This document shows positions 16,105 to 23,809 of a DNA stretch of 34,239 nt, in pieces. The translations under genes were made by a program, and so were the position numbers. The stretch covers positions 1 through 34,239 of the forward strand of contig NZ_FUID01000073.1 of assembly GCF_900163635.1 (NCBI RefSeq). Reading direction: 5' to 3'. Position 1 is the stretch's first letter. Every line of letters begins with the position of its first letter. The notes beneath the pieces are model-generated. The model was not told the origin of the DNA. It worked only from the letters and a program-made list of their open reading frames with translations, and made no database searches. This stretch comes from Leucobacter sp. 7(1) (lineage in GTDB: Bacteria > Actinomycetota > Actinomycetes > Actinomycetales > Microbacteriaceae).

Positions 16105-16799
16105 TGTTGCGTCGATTCGGCACCGAAGTGTACCCGGAAGGCCGATTGACCGCCGTTGAAGTTTTCGGTTTCAGGGAGGTCGAGGTAATCGATTGTGAGT
16201 TCCAGGCTTCCGGCGCTGTTTGTGGCACCCTCCGTAAAGGGGTCGCCCGGATTGAGCGGGTCAGCATCGCGAGCGCTCAAGATCCCAAATTCTCCCTGGG
16301 CTTCACTCCAAGGCCGTTCGGCGAACAGCTCGACTCCGTCCCGGGTGGCGGAGAACCTCAGGAACTGGGTAATGTTTGGGCGTTCCGCGACAGACCCGTC
16401 GCCGTTCAACAGCACCAGTGACACCGCAATTGAGGCGTCGATACGGGCGCTGTTATTAAAGATCGGAATTGTGGTTGCAATTGTGCCCCCGGGTATCAGG
16501 GTTTCTGCGCCCGGAACCTCCCAGTTGTAGCCCGCGTCGGTATCCGCCTGCTCGACAGTACCGTCGGGCAAGACAACAGCCAGGTCAAATTTCTCGGGAT
16601 TGCCGATGCCACTGCCGTCCGCACCATTGCCCAGGTTGAGATTGGCGACGTCTGTGAAACTCGCGAACGTAGCAACGGACGCGGCAAGGACGAGACCGCC
16701 TCCGGCGAGTACAAGACGTTTGCGCCCGGAGGATCGGAGCGTGCGCGGCGTGCGGAACCAGGCCCCTAGCCGTCCTCGAAGCGTGGAGCCGTTGGTCAT
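16101..16799 (-). CDS. TasA/camelysin-like SipW-dependent secreted protein (second paralogue)
   Basis: The 232-residue exported protein has a basic leader (LRSSGRKRLVLAGGG), a hydrophobic core and the junction ATFASFTDVANLNLG, typical of alternate-type signal peptides cleaved by ER-type signal peptidase. The following GNGADGSGIG and FDLAV match the first gene of the operon (20052-20681), so the two are paralogues. The rest is a beta-rich domain. An in-frame ATG at 16841 overlaps the preceding stop, but ATG 16799 has AGGAAAGG upstream and is preferred. It is presumably a minor or accessory fibre subunit by analogy with Bacillus TasA/CalY; polymerisation is inferred. Confidence 0.82.
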   Translation of the reverse strand: MTNGSTLRGRLGAWFRTPRTLRSSGRKRLVLAGGGLVLAASVATFASFTDVANLNLGNGADGSGIGNPEKFDLAVVLPDGTVEQADTDAGYNWEVPGAETLIPGGTIATTIPIFNNSARIDASIAVSLVLLNGDGSVAERPNITQFLRFSATRDGVELFAERPWSEAQGEFGILSARDADPLNPGDPFTEGATNSAGSLELTIDYLDLPETENFNGGQSAFRVHFGAESTQQ

Positions 16800-16840
16800 G
16801 TTGTGCCTTTCCTGTTGTGTGCTGCGTGAGGTGGGGTGCA

Positions 16841-18127
16841 TCAGTCCAACACTCCGAGGTCGAGTGTGAGCTTCCTGAGACCGGAGCCGAGCGGGGTGCC
16901 GAGGGCACCCTGTGCGTTAAAGCCCTTGCCCCAGTACTCACCATTCGCTTTGCGCCAGATGTAGTGGCCCTGCCCGGCGGCCAAATCGATGACCTCGGTG
17001 TCGAGGAGCGTTGGTGTTCGGGGGTTGCTCCCGACATCGTCCGCGGCTCCGTAACTGAAGAGATTGCCGGAGCTGTCCCGGAGTAGCGCTCCGGTGTGGG
17101 CGCTCGTGGCGTCAACGATGTCCCGCAGTACGGTGTCATTCACGAGGCCTGGCTCGCTTGCCGCTGGTGGAGTGGGGCGGTTGCCGATTCGACCTGAGCC
17201 GCCCCAGGTGAGCACCCGCCCATCGGAGAGCACGGCAAGCCCCAGGTTTTTGCCGCCCGCGATCCTGGTGATGTATCCGTCACCGGGCCCGACCGCGGCA
17301 CGGAACCAGGGCGCGAGCGCTGTGGAAACTCGGGCACCGCTGTTTGACGCCTTGTCCGCTCCCGGGGTAGAACTCGCACCGCCCCAGTACCAGACCTCAC
17401 CGCTGTTCAGGATGACCCAGAAGTTTTGGTACCCGCCAGTGATGTAGACGGGGAACTGTTCTCCGTCGTTGGCCAACGGATCGGGGAGTCCGGGAACCTG
17501 CTTGGCACCGTTACCGAAAAAACCACCGTAGCTCGGGTCACCCCATGCCCAGACGGAGCCGTCCGAGCGGATTCCCGCGCCGGCCTGTTCTGTCGACGCG
17601 ATGAGCGCGATATCCGTGAGCCGCGTACCATTGCCGTTCCAGTTGCTCCCAACTCGCAGCCGCTCGGGGCGTTGATCCAATCGACCGGCCCCGGTCCCGT
17701 CTCGCTCGGGATTATTTCCCCATCCCCACACCTCGCCTGTCAGCTGCAGTGCGTTAAACCCGTAGATCTGTCCGGATACCGCAGCGACTTCGCCCTCGGG
17801 CAGTCCTCCAACACGGGTGGGGCCCTTCCACGTCCCGCCCCACGCTGCACCTCCCGCAAGGCTCATATCCGTACGTCCCCACACATACGCATTGCCGTCG
17901 TTTCCAACTCCGGAGCCTGTGTCGAGGGACTGCCCGGGAGACAGTCCGACGCTCAGTGGAGCGGGAATCTCGGCGGTCAAGTCGTCCGTATGGGCGTAGG
18001 AACTACTCGTGTATGCGGCAGATGTGCTGCTTGCGGAAAGAGCCACGGCGCCTGCTCCAAGGAGGAGCAAGCTGAAAGACAGGAGACCCTGCCGCTGGGA
18101 TCGCGCACGGAGGCGTGCCGAGGTCAT
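16841..18127 (-). CDS. Exported RCC1-like seven-repeat beta-propeller protein
   Basis: The 428-residue protein has an N-terminal hydrophobic export signal (about 14-40, ending SSTSAAYTSS). It then has seven RCC1-type repeat cores at about residues 78-84, 131-137, 190-196, 243-249, 303-309, 354-360 and 396-402 (GNAYVWG, GEVWGWG, GSVWAWG, GEVWYWG, GRVLTWG, GNLFSYG, GEYWGKG). The spacing is about 53 residues, exactly enough for a closed seven-bladed propeller. Its ATG overlaps the preceding stop by four bases, so it belongs to the SipW operon. Bacterial RCC1-like propellers are usually binding modules; a role as an adhesive or capping component of the surface structure is inference. Confidence 0.87.
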   Translation of the reverse strand: MTSARLRARSQRQGLLSFSLLLLGAGAVALSASSTSAAYTSSSYAHTDDLTAEIPAPLSVGLSPGQSLDTGSGVGNDGNAYVWGRTDMSLAGGAAWGGTWKGPTRVGGLPEGEVAAVSGQIYGFNALQLTGEVWGWGNNPERDGTGAGRLDQRPERLRVGSNWNGNGTRLTDIALIASTEQAGAGIRSDGSVWAWGDPSYGGFFGNGAKQVPGLPDPLANDGEQFPVYITGGYQNFWVILNSGEVWYWGGASSTPGADKASNSGARVSTALAPWFRAAVGPGDGYITRIAGGKNLGLAVLSDGRVLTWGGSGRIGNRPTPPAASEPGLVNDTVLRDIVDATSAHTGALLRDSSGNLFSYGAADDVGSNPRTPTLLDTEVIDLAAGQGHYIWRKANGEYWGKGFNAQGALGTPLGSGLRKLTLDLGVLD

Positions 18128-18759
18128 TGAGTACGGGCCTTTCGTCGGCGCGAGTGCGCACAGAGCGTGAATGTGATGATTCCGGCCGCGGAAAGCACGA
18201 GCGCCAGCCAGGCCGCTGATGAGGCCAATGCTCCCGTTGCGCTGAGCAAACCAGGGCCAGTGTCGGCGTCATCCGGAGCAGTCGCGGTGACGCGGAACCG
18301 AAGTTCGCCGCTTTGCGCGGCATAGCGGTTGTCCGCATCCGCGGGCAGAGTAACGGTGCCGTGCAGCTCGGTCGACTCTCCCGCGAGGAGAGTAGGGAGT
18401 GCGAGCGTGCGGTCGATGAGCGCTGCTGCCGGCGATATCGCAACGACGGCACCAGAGCTGTCCGCCAGGCTTACCATGAGTGGAGTCGGGCCGGTGAAGA
18501 GCGCCGAGGTGGCATCGCCGAGCACCTCAATCCCGAGTGGCAGATCATTCTGAGTCGTGTTGGTGACCGACACGGTCCAGCTCTCCGAATGCCCAGGCCC
18601 CGGGACCTGTACCTGCGCAATATCAGGGGTGACCGTAATGAGCTCGGCGGCGTGCTCAGGGACGGTGTCCTGCTGCAGCGCGTGAGCCGGACCAGCCGCC
18701 GCGCAGATCAGGAGGAGGATAGTGGTGCCCGCGCCTGTGAGTCGTGCAGAGAATTTCAT
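18124..18759 (-). CDS. Exported membrane-anchored protein of the SipW operon
   Basis: The 211-residue protein has a classical signal peptide (ILLLICAAAGPAHA, cleavage before LQQD), a beta-rich extracellular part resembling an Ig-like or DUF-type domain, and a C-terminal hydrophobic helix (about 180-203) ending in SRRRKARTQ, a stop-transfer signal. No LPXTG motif is present, so it stays in the membrane rather than being sorted to the wall. ATG 18759 overlaps the preceding stop (ATGA); the longer frame to 18810 is a shadow. It may anchor the fibre to the membrane, a role comparable in position to TapA, but no homology to TapA is claimed. Confidence 0.8.
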   Translation of the reverse strand: MKFSARLTGAGTTILLLICAAAGPAHALQQDTVPEHAAELITVTPDIAQVQVPGPGHSESWTVSVTNTTQNDLPLGIEVLGDATSALFTGPTPLMVSLADSSGAVVAISPAAALIDRTLALPTLLAGESTELHGTVTLPADADNRYAAQSGELRFRVTATAPDDADTGPGLLSATGALASSAAWLALVLSAAGIITFTLCAHSRRRKARTQ

Positions 18760-19358
18760 GAGGTGCTCCCGACAAGCGCTACGGTGATCTCGGTGGTGCT
18801 GCCTGACCACATAAACGGTGTGTCTCGATCGAGGGTGGCCTGCACCGTCAGCAGGTGTGGTTCATCGGGTTGGATCGCGAGGAATTCACGGCCAGCGAGC
18901 GAGTTGAAGTCATCTGCGCTCGTGCCAGAGGCGACGAGGACCCCATCGTTGAATATCGTGAAACGCAAGCGGCCAAAGAGTGCCGCACACCGCTCCGTGC
19001 AACTGCTCGGGGCGAGGATCTGCGGCGTCACCGACCCCACGGGGGAGTTCGCTTGCAGCCGGAACGGGACACTGAACTCGGTGAGCCGCGCGGTGCTGAC
19101 AGTCGCATCGGGCACAGTCGCGACAAGGACTGAGTCCGCTGCAGAACCCGCGGTGACCCACGCTCCCTCCCCGTTCTGGAGCTGGAGCTGAAATGTGTGG
19201 GGATTCCCTACGACTGCCTCAGAGCCAATCACAATGTTGACGCTGTCCTGGTAGGCGGCGTAGCTTGCGCTCACCGTCCCGATGCACAGCAGCACTCCGA
19301 TCGTCCCCAGCGCAGCTTGAGTGCGGAGTCTGGCCCGTCGCTGTTGCGGCGGCGTCAC
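18756..19358 (-). CDS. Exported protein of the SipW operon (third cistron)
   Basis: The 200-residue protein has a basic start (PPQQRRARLRTQ), a hydrophobic segment, and the junction GTVSASYAAYQDSVNIVIG, which resembles alternate-type signal peptides. The mature part is beta-rich with one close cysteine pair (SSCTERCAALF). It is probably a pilin-like or camelysin-related component. The stop overlaps the next start by four bases and its start overlaps the previous stop, so translation is coupled throughout. I do not assign a precise family. Confidence 0.78.
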   Translation of the reverse strand: MTPPQQRRARLRTQAALGTIGVLLCIGTVSASYAAYQDSVNIVIGSEAVVGNPHTFQLQLQNGEGAWVTAGSAADSVLVATVPDATVSTARLTEFSVPFRLQANSPVGSVTPQILAPSSCTERCAALFGRLRFTIFNDGVLVASGTSADDFNSLAGREFLAIQPDEPHLLTVQATLDRDTPFMWSGSTTEITVALVGSTS

Positions 19359-19969
19359 GTGCTGCTCCCGTTCAGCGCGAATTGGACATCAGTAGTGGCA
19401 AGTTGCCACCGATTGTCGAGGTCTTCCGAGACGTCGATCCGGATGTCCAGCATGCGGTAATCGTCGGGGCGAAGTTTCCCTGGCAGTCTGACGGTCTGGA
19501 GCTCAGATCCCGGGACATTAGCGAACACAATTGACTCGCCGTCCCCCACAGTGAAGCGGAGCTGGGGGAATAGATCGACAAAGTTTCCGGATTCCGGATC
19601 GAGCTCACCCCCGTGATCGTTCGGGTTTTCGATGGAAAGCTCGATATCGCTCGCGAGTCGGGTACTCACGTTTTTCACCGCGATCCGGAGGGTGAGGCTC
19701 GCCCCCGGACTCATCACGTACGTCGACCCATCGGGAGTGAGCGCAATCCGGTACGGCCGGGTATTGCCTTGTTGCCAGTGCTGTGCGTTGGGGACCCAAC
19801 CGGGTTCGGCAGATCCAGCTGTGACGAGGTCGAAGCGATTCAACGTGCCGTCGAGCGGGGTTAGGCTGTCATGGGAGTCGGTCACCGCAGCTGCGCTCGC
19901 GAGAACCGCGCCGCCGAGGAGTACACAGGCTGCCACAAGTGTTCGTGTGCGTCCGGTGCGAGTGCTCAT
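19355..19969 (-). CDS. Exported protein of the SipW operon (second cistron)
   Basis: The 204-residue protein has the leader RTGRTRTLVAACVLLGGAVLASAAAVTDSHDSL, a hydrophobic signal whose cleavage region lacks the FTDxAN form of the two TasA-like paralogues but is otherwise similar. The mature domain is beta-rich (SLTLRIAVKNVSTRLASDIELSIENP), suggesting an immunoglobulin- or camelysin-type fold. AGGAG lies 17 bases before the ATG, a loose fit, so the start is moderately secure. It follows a strong hairpin after the first gene and is probably produced at a lower level than that gene. Confidence 0.76.
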   Translation of the reverse strand: MSTRTGRTRTLVAACVLLGGAVLASAAAVTDSHDSLTPLDGTLNRFDLVTAGSAEPGWVPNAQHWQQGNTRPYRIALTPDGSTYVMSPGASLTLRIAVKNVSTRLASDIELSIENPNDHGGELDPESGNFVDLFPQLRFTVGDGESIVFANVPGSELQTVRLPGKLRPDDYRMLDIRIDVSEDLDNRWQLATTDVQFALNGSST

Positions 19970-19994
19970 TGCTTACTGTCATTTCTCCTGTCGG

Positions 19995-20022
19995 GCGCCG
20001 GGGTGCACTGGCACCCCGGCGC
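19995..20022 (-). terminator. Perfect 12-bp intercistronic hairpin after the first TasA-like gene
   Basis: GCGCCGGGGTGC and its exact complement flank a four-base loop (actg). The stem starts 30 bases after the stop codon at 20052 and is not followed by a T-run on the minus strand. It therefore looks like a partial terminator or an mRNA-stabilising stem that leaves the first gene more highly expressed than the rest. Confidence 0.65.
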
Positions 20023-20051
20023 TGTGACGGGTGCGATTTCTCCTTTCGGCC

Positions 20052-20681
20052 TTACGGCTGCTTTGAGCTTGCTCCGAAGTGGGCCTGCACGAAGGCGCTC
20101 TTGTTCTGTAGTGCGTTGTTCTCCTCGGGTGTGTCCTGCTCTGGCAACGAAATGCTGAGCGTGAGCGATCCGCTGGTTCCTGCAAGGTACGTGCCGAGGG
20201 CCAGGTCAGCGAGTTCGTCCTGGGTCTGCTCGGCGGCGAGCATTTCGCCGTCGACGCTGACCGTGTAGCGCAGCAGATCGCGCATTTCTGCGTCGGAACC
20301 AAAGCCCGGGCGATCCTGCAGAGAGAAGTCGATCTCAGCGGACAGCAGCGGGCTTTCATTGCGGAACGGGATGCTGATGCTCACAGTGTCGCCGGGCGTA
20401 ATCACGTCAGCACCTGGCACAGCGATGTTGACACCGCGATTTGTGTTCGCTTCCTGCCAGGTTCCTGGCACCGGGACACCATTCTCGTCGGTGCCCACGA
20501 CCTGGATGTTGAACTGACTATTGACCCCGATACCGGACCCATCGGATCCGTCGCCCAGGTTCAGATTGGCAAAGTCCGTGAACGCGGCGGCCGTGGCGAG
20601 CAGCGTAATCGCGAGGAGGGAGCCACCAGCAATGACGATCCGCTTCCGGTCTCGCTGCGACTGAGTGTTCTGGGTTGTCAT
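20052..20681 (-). CDS. TasA/camelysin-like SipW-dependent secreted protein (first gene of operon)
   Basis: The 209-residue protein has a basic start (QSQRDRKRIVIAGG), a hydrophobic core and the cleavage region ATAAAFTDFANLNLG, the classic form of signal peptides processed by ER-type signal peptidases. GDGSDGSGIG follows, shared with the paralogue at 16101-16799. The mature part is a beta-rich, acidic domain like camelysin/TasA family fibre proteins. AAAGGA lies about ten bases before the ATG. As first gene, followed by a strong hairpin, it is the best candidate for the major structural subunit; assembly into fibres is inference. Confidence 0.84.
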   Translation of the reverse strand: MTTQNTQSQRDRKRIVIAGGSLLAITLLATAAAFTDFANLNLGDGSDGSGIGVNSQFNIQVVGTDENGVPVPGTWQEANTNRGVNIAVPGADVITPGDTVSISIPFRNESPLLSAEIDFSLQDRPGFGSDAEMRDLLRYTVSVDGEMLAAEQTQDELADLALGTYLAGTSGSLTLSISLPEQDTPEENNALQNKSAFVQAHFGASSKQP

Positions 20682-20996
20682 GGAAGTGTGTTCCTTTCAC
20701 AGATGGTGAAGCCGAGCCCACAGGGCCTTGTGGGCCGTGCAGAATCGTGCTCGAGCGCGCCGAATTATGGTCGCTCACCGTAGTAGTGGTGGGGGGCCGA
20801 AAAGTGTGACTCGGAGGTTCGGAGGAAACTTTCGGGTCCCTCAAAACGGGGGAGTTACACTTGCCGAGCGTTTGCGCTTGACTCATGAGTGTGAACGTGC
20901 GTCTCGCGGCGGGGGAACCGTTATGGTGTCGCGGTGACAGTGACCGGGCAGCGCCCGGGGGTGCGCTGCTAGAGCAAGATCAAGGTGAACACCCAG
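20682..20996. promoter_or_regulatory. Divergent control region between the SipW operon and sigma factor
   Basis: No gene is evident in this stretch of about 315 bases. On the minus strand CATAAT (20764-20769) could be a -10 for the operon, with a long leader containing a hairpin (20716-20735). ACTCATGAGT (20881-20890) is a perfect palindrome. GAACC, the -35 core of many ECF promoters, occurs on both strands, but no convincing shared -10 accompanies it. Confidence 0.4.
20716..20735 (-). other. Hairpin in the leader of the SipW operon
   Basis: GCCCACA and TGTGGGC pair perfectly around a six-base loop, 35 bases before the first ATG of the operon. It lies within the presumed untranslated leader and may affect stability or translation. 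Confidence 0.4.
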
Positions 20997-21515
20997 ATGG
21001 AGTTCGTTGCACGTGTATTCGCGGAGTCGGCACCTCGACTTCTCGCGTTTTTATGGCGACTTGGAGCAAATTCAGATGAAGCAGAGGAGGCGCTCTCATA
21101 CGCGTTCGAGACGCTCGTCCGTGCCGTGCGGGCAGGACGGCCACCGCATACGAATCCCGAGAGCTTCGTGTTTACCGTCGCGAAGCGTCGGCTTTATGCC
21201 CAGTGGGCCCAGCGAGCGCGGGAAGTCGGGCTCGATGAACAGGCCCTTGTCCTTGCCGCGCGCACCGAAGATTCGGCTGTTGCAGAGCGGGAATGCCAAC
21301 TCGCCGCAGCCGCCTTTCTCGCGCTGCATCCGCAGGCTCGTGCGGTGTTGTGGCGCGTGCTGTGCGAGGGGGTCTCCCAGCAAGCTCTCGCCGCAGAAAT
21401 GGGCATTTCCGCGAGCACACTCCGGAAACGGGTGAGCCGATATCGTCAGCAGATGCGTGAGCAGTTTCACAGGCTGTGCGCGCAGAGCGAGACATGGGGC
21501 GAGGGGCTGGCCTGA
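20997..21515 (+). CDS. RNA polymerase sigma factor, sigma-70 family (ECF-size)
   Basis: The protein has about 172 residues with the two domains of a minimal sigma factor. Region 2 (VFAESAPRLLAFLWRLGANSDEAEEALSYAFETLVRA, then PESFVFTVAKRRLYAQWAQR) and region 4 (LHPQARAVLWRVLCEGVSQ, QALAAEMGISASTLRKRVSRYRQQM) are both clear. ATG 20997 has AAGGTG nine bases upstream; GTG 20985 is also possible. It is divergent from the SipW-dependent surface operon and no anti-sigma gene is adjacent. It is therefore a good candidate to activate that operon, with control of its activity by another route. Confidence 0.8.
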   Translation: MEFVARVFAESAPRLLAFLWRLGANSDEAEEALSYAFETLVRAVRAGRPPHTNPESFVFTVAKRRLYAQWAQRAREVGLDEQALVLAARTEDSAVAERECQLAAAAFLALHPQARAVLWRVLCEGVSQQALAAEMGISASTLRKRVSRYRQQMREQFHRLCAQSETWGEGLA

Positions 21516-21561
21516 GAGACTCGCCGCATCGGCGTGTCGGGCCGGGTAATAGCCGCTAATG

Positions 21562-21577
21562 GGCCTGTTCACAGGCC
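21562..21577. terminator. Hairpin after the sigma factor gene
   Basis: GGCCTGT and ACAGGCC form a perfect 7+7 dyad 46 bases past the sigma factor stop and about 80 bases before the hydrolase gene. A short TTTT occurs about 13 bases later. It may be a terminator or, given the two-base centre, an operator. Confidence 0.4.
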
Positions 21578-21659
21578 ATACTGCGGCCGTTTTGGGCGGG
21601 CATGACTGTGCCCTGTGAGCCGCGGTTGTCTTTTGCCAGCCGATAGTGTGGATCGGAAC

Positions 21660-23792
21660 ATGTCTGAGAACTCAATGATTCCGAGTGCCCATCGTTTCCG
21701 TTCTGCCCCGCGTCAGGTGCGCGTGCTGGAGCATGTTCGTATTCCGCTCGACGACGGTGTCGAGCTCGCAGCGCGTGTGTGGCTGCCCGCGGATACACCT
21801 GAGCACGGGGTCCCCGCGATCCTCGAGTACATCCCGTATCGCAAGAACGATATGACCGCGGGGCGGGATCAGACGATCCACCCCGAGTTCGCCCGCGCGG
21901 GCTACGCGAGTGTGCGCGTGGATTTGCGCGGGGCGGGGGATTCGACCGGGGTCATGACGGATGAGTACTCGGAGACCGAACTTGCGGACGGCCTGCAGGT
22001 GCTGCGCTGGATCGCGGCGCAGCCGTGGTGCGCCGGGAAGGTCGGTATTATCGGCAAATCTTGGGGCGGCTTCAACGGACTCCAACTTGCGGCCCTCCAG
22101 CCCCCGGAACTCGGCGCGATTATCACGGTCTGCTCCACGGACGATCGCTACGCGGATGACGTCCATTACAACGGGGGTGCAATCGTCGGCGACCAAATGC
22201 TGTCGTGGGCGTCAACGATGTGGGCCTACAACGCCCGTCCGCAGGACCCGATCGGCGTCGGTGCCGGCTGGGAGGACGACTGGAAGCGCCGGATCGACGA
22301 GGCCCCCGTGAATATCGAGGACTGGCTGAGCCATCAGCGCCGGGACGCGTATTGGAAACACGGGTCCGTGATCGAAACACCGGACGCGATCCAGGTGCCG
22401 GTGCTCGCGGTGGGCGGCCTTCTCGACGAGTACCGCACCACGCTGTTCAGGCTGATGGAAGGCGCAGCAGCACGCGGTGCCGACGACGACGCCCCGATCC
22501 ACGCCCTCCTGGGGCCGTGGGCACACAACTACCCGCACCAGGCGGCCCCCGGCCCCGGCATTGACTTCATCGCCGAATCGATTCGCTGGTGGGACCAGTG
22601 GCTCGGCGGGGTAGACAACGGCGTGAAGTCACAACCGCAGCTGCGGGCCTTTATTCCGGATAGCGCTCCGATCGGCACGGACCATGTGACCCGTGCGGGG
22701 CGCTGGATCGCGGAACCCGTGTGGCCGTCCGCGCAGGTGACGGATCGGGATCTCTCTGCGTCCGCCGCGGTGCAGGCCGGCCCGCGCATTCTGCGCAGCA
22801 CGGAGCTCATCGGTTTCGCGGGCGGCAGCTGGCTGCAGTTTGGTGAGGCCGCCGGTGTGGCGGGGGATCAGTCCGCCGACGACGCGCGCTCGTACACGCT
22901 TGACTGGGCGCAGCCAGCGGGCCTCGAAATCCTCGGCACGCCACGGGTGAGTGTGCGGGTGGCCTCGGATCGGGATCGCGGCGCGATCGCGGCGCGGCTT
23001 ACGGATGTGGCACCCGACGGCTCCTCGAGGCTGCTCACCGTGGGCCTGTTCAATCTCGCCCACCACGCGAGCCACGACCACCCGGAACCCGTCGTCCCGG
23101 GCGAAGCCGTGACGCTGACCTTCCCGCTGCTCGCGACCGCGCACCGGCTGGCCCCAGGACACACGCTGCGTCTGAGCGTGTCTGCGAGCTTCTGGCCCAA
23201 CCTGTGGCCCGCGCCCGAGGAGACCCGGATCACGATCGTGGCACCCCCAACGCTGACGCTGCCCGAACGCAACCCCGCCTCCCCGGCGGACGACGCAGCG
23301 ACCACGGCTGCACTCACCGCCGCGCTCGGGCTGCCGCCCACGCCGCCACACACAACAATTGACGCGGACGGGCCGCCAATGACGCGTGAGCTGACCGCCG
23401 ACCTCGTGTCGGGCCGCACGACGGTGAGCACGTTTGTGGAGGAGTGGCAGACCGATCGCAGCGACGGGCTGTTCTATTACTCCTCGGAGCGCGATAGCTA
23501 CAATCGCACCGCGGGGGATCCGCTGAGCGCGGAGGCCGTGTGCGAGCGCACGATTCGGTACCGTCGGCCGCCGTTGCCGAGCGGCCCCAGCGATCTCGGG
23601 CGTGCGGCACTCGATGCCGCCGGTGCGGACTTCGCGGCCGACACCGGGTGGGATGTCGAGATCCGCACCCGCAGCACCATGACGGGGGACGCGGCGAATT
23701 TCGTCGTGACAAACGAGCTGGACGCGTACCGGGACGGCGCCAAGTTCCATTCCCGCTCCACCTCCGCGAGCATCCCGCGAGACCTGAACTAG
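21660..23792 (+). CDS. CocE/NonD-family hydrolase
   Basis: The 710-residue protein has an N-terminal alpha/beta-hydrolase with the nucleophile elbow GIIGKSWGGFNG (serine near residue 142), an acid residue in the GGLLDEYRTT segment and the histidine in LGPWAHNYP. A large C-terminal beta-rich (PepX_C jelly-roll type) region follows. These are the marks of the CocE/NonD family of ester or peptide hydrolases. ATG 21660 is preferred over GTG 21615. No signal peptide is visible, so it is probably cytoplasmic. It lies only 17 bases before the substrate-binding gene of a quaternary-amine ABC importer, in the same direction, which suggests a role on a compound that system imports. Confidence 0.87.
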   Translation: MSENSMIPSAHRFRSAPRQVRVLEHVRIPLDDGVELAARVWLPADTPEHGVPAILEYIPYRKNDMTAGRDQTIHPEFARAGYASVRVDLRGAGDSTGVMTDEYSETELADGLQVLRWIAAQPWCAGKVGIIGKSWGGFNGLQLAALQPPELGAIITVCSTDDRYADDVHYNGGAIVGDQMLSWASTMWAYNARPQDPIGVGAGWEDDWKRRIDEAPVNIEDWLSHQRRDAYWKHGSVIETPDAIQVPVLAVGGLLDEYRTTLFRLMEGAAARGADDDAPIHALLGPWAHNYPHQAAPGPGIDFIAESIRWWDQWLGGVDNGVKSQPQLRAFIPDSAPIGTDHVTRAGRWIAEPVWPSAQVTDRDLSASAAVQAGPRILRSTELIGFAGGSWLQFGEAAGVAGDQSADDARSYTLDWAQPAGLEILGTPRVSVRVASDRDRGAIAARLTDVAPDGSSRLLTVGLFNLAHHASHDHPEPVVPGEAVTLTFPLLATAHRLAPGHTLRLSVSASFWPNLWPAPEETRITIVAPPTLTLPERNPASPADDAATTAALTAALGLPPTPPHTTIDADGPPMTRELTADLVSGRTTVSTFVEEWQTDRSDGLFYYSSERDSYNRTAGDPLSAEAVCERTIRYRRPPLPSGPSDLGRAALDAAGADFAADTGWDVEIRTRSTMTGDAANFVVTNELDAYRDGAKFHSRSTSASIPRDLN

Positions 23793-23809
23793 CGCGGGCG
23801 AGGACACAC

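Noticed and set aside
16800..16841. An earlier start (ATG 16841) for the second TasA-like gene
   Set aside because: It has no ribosome site and adds 14 residues before the normal basic leader; ATG 16799 follows AGGAAAGG.
20682..20996. ECF-type autoregulated promoters from the two GAACC elements
   Set aside because: The sequences after the two copies share no -10 motif at matching spacing.
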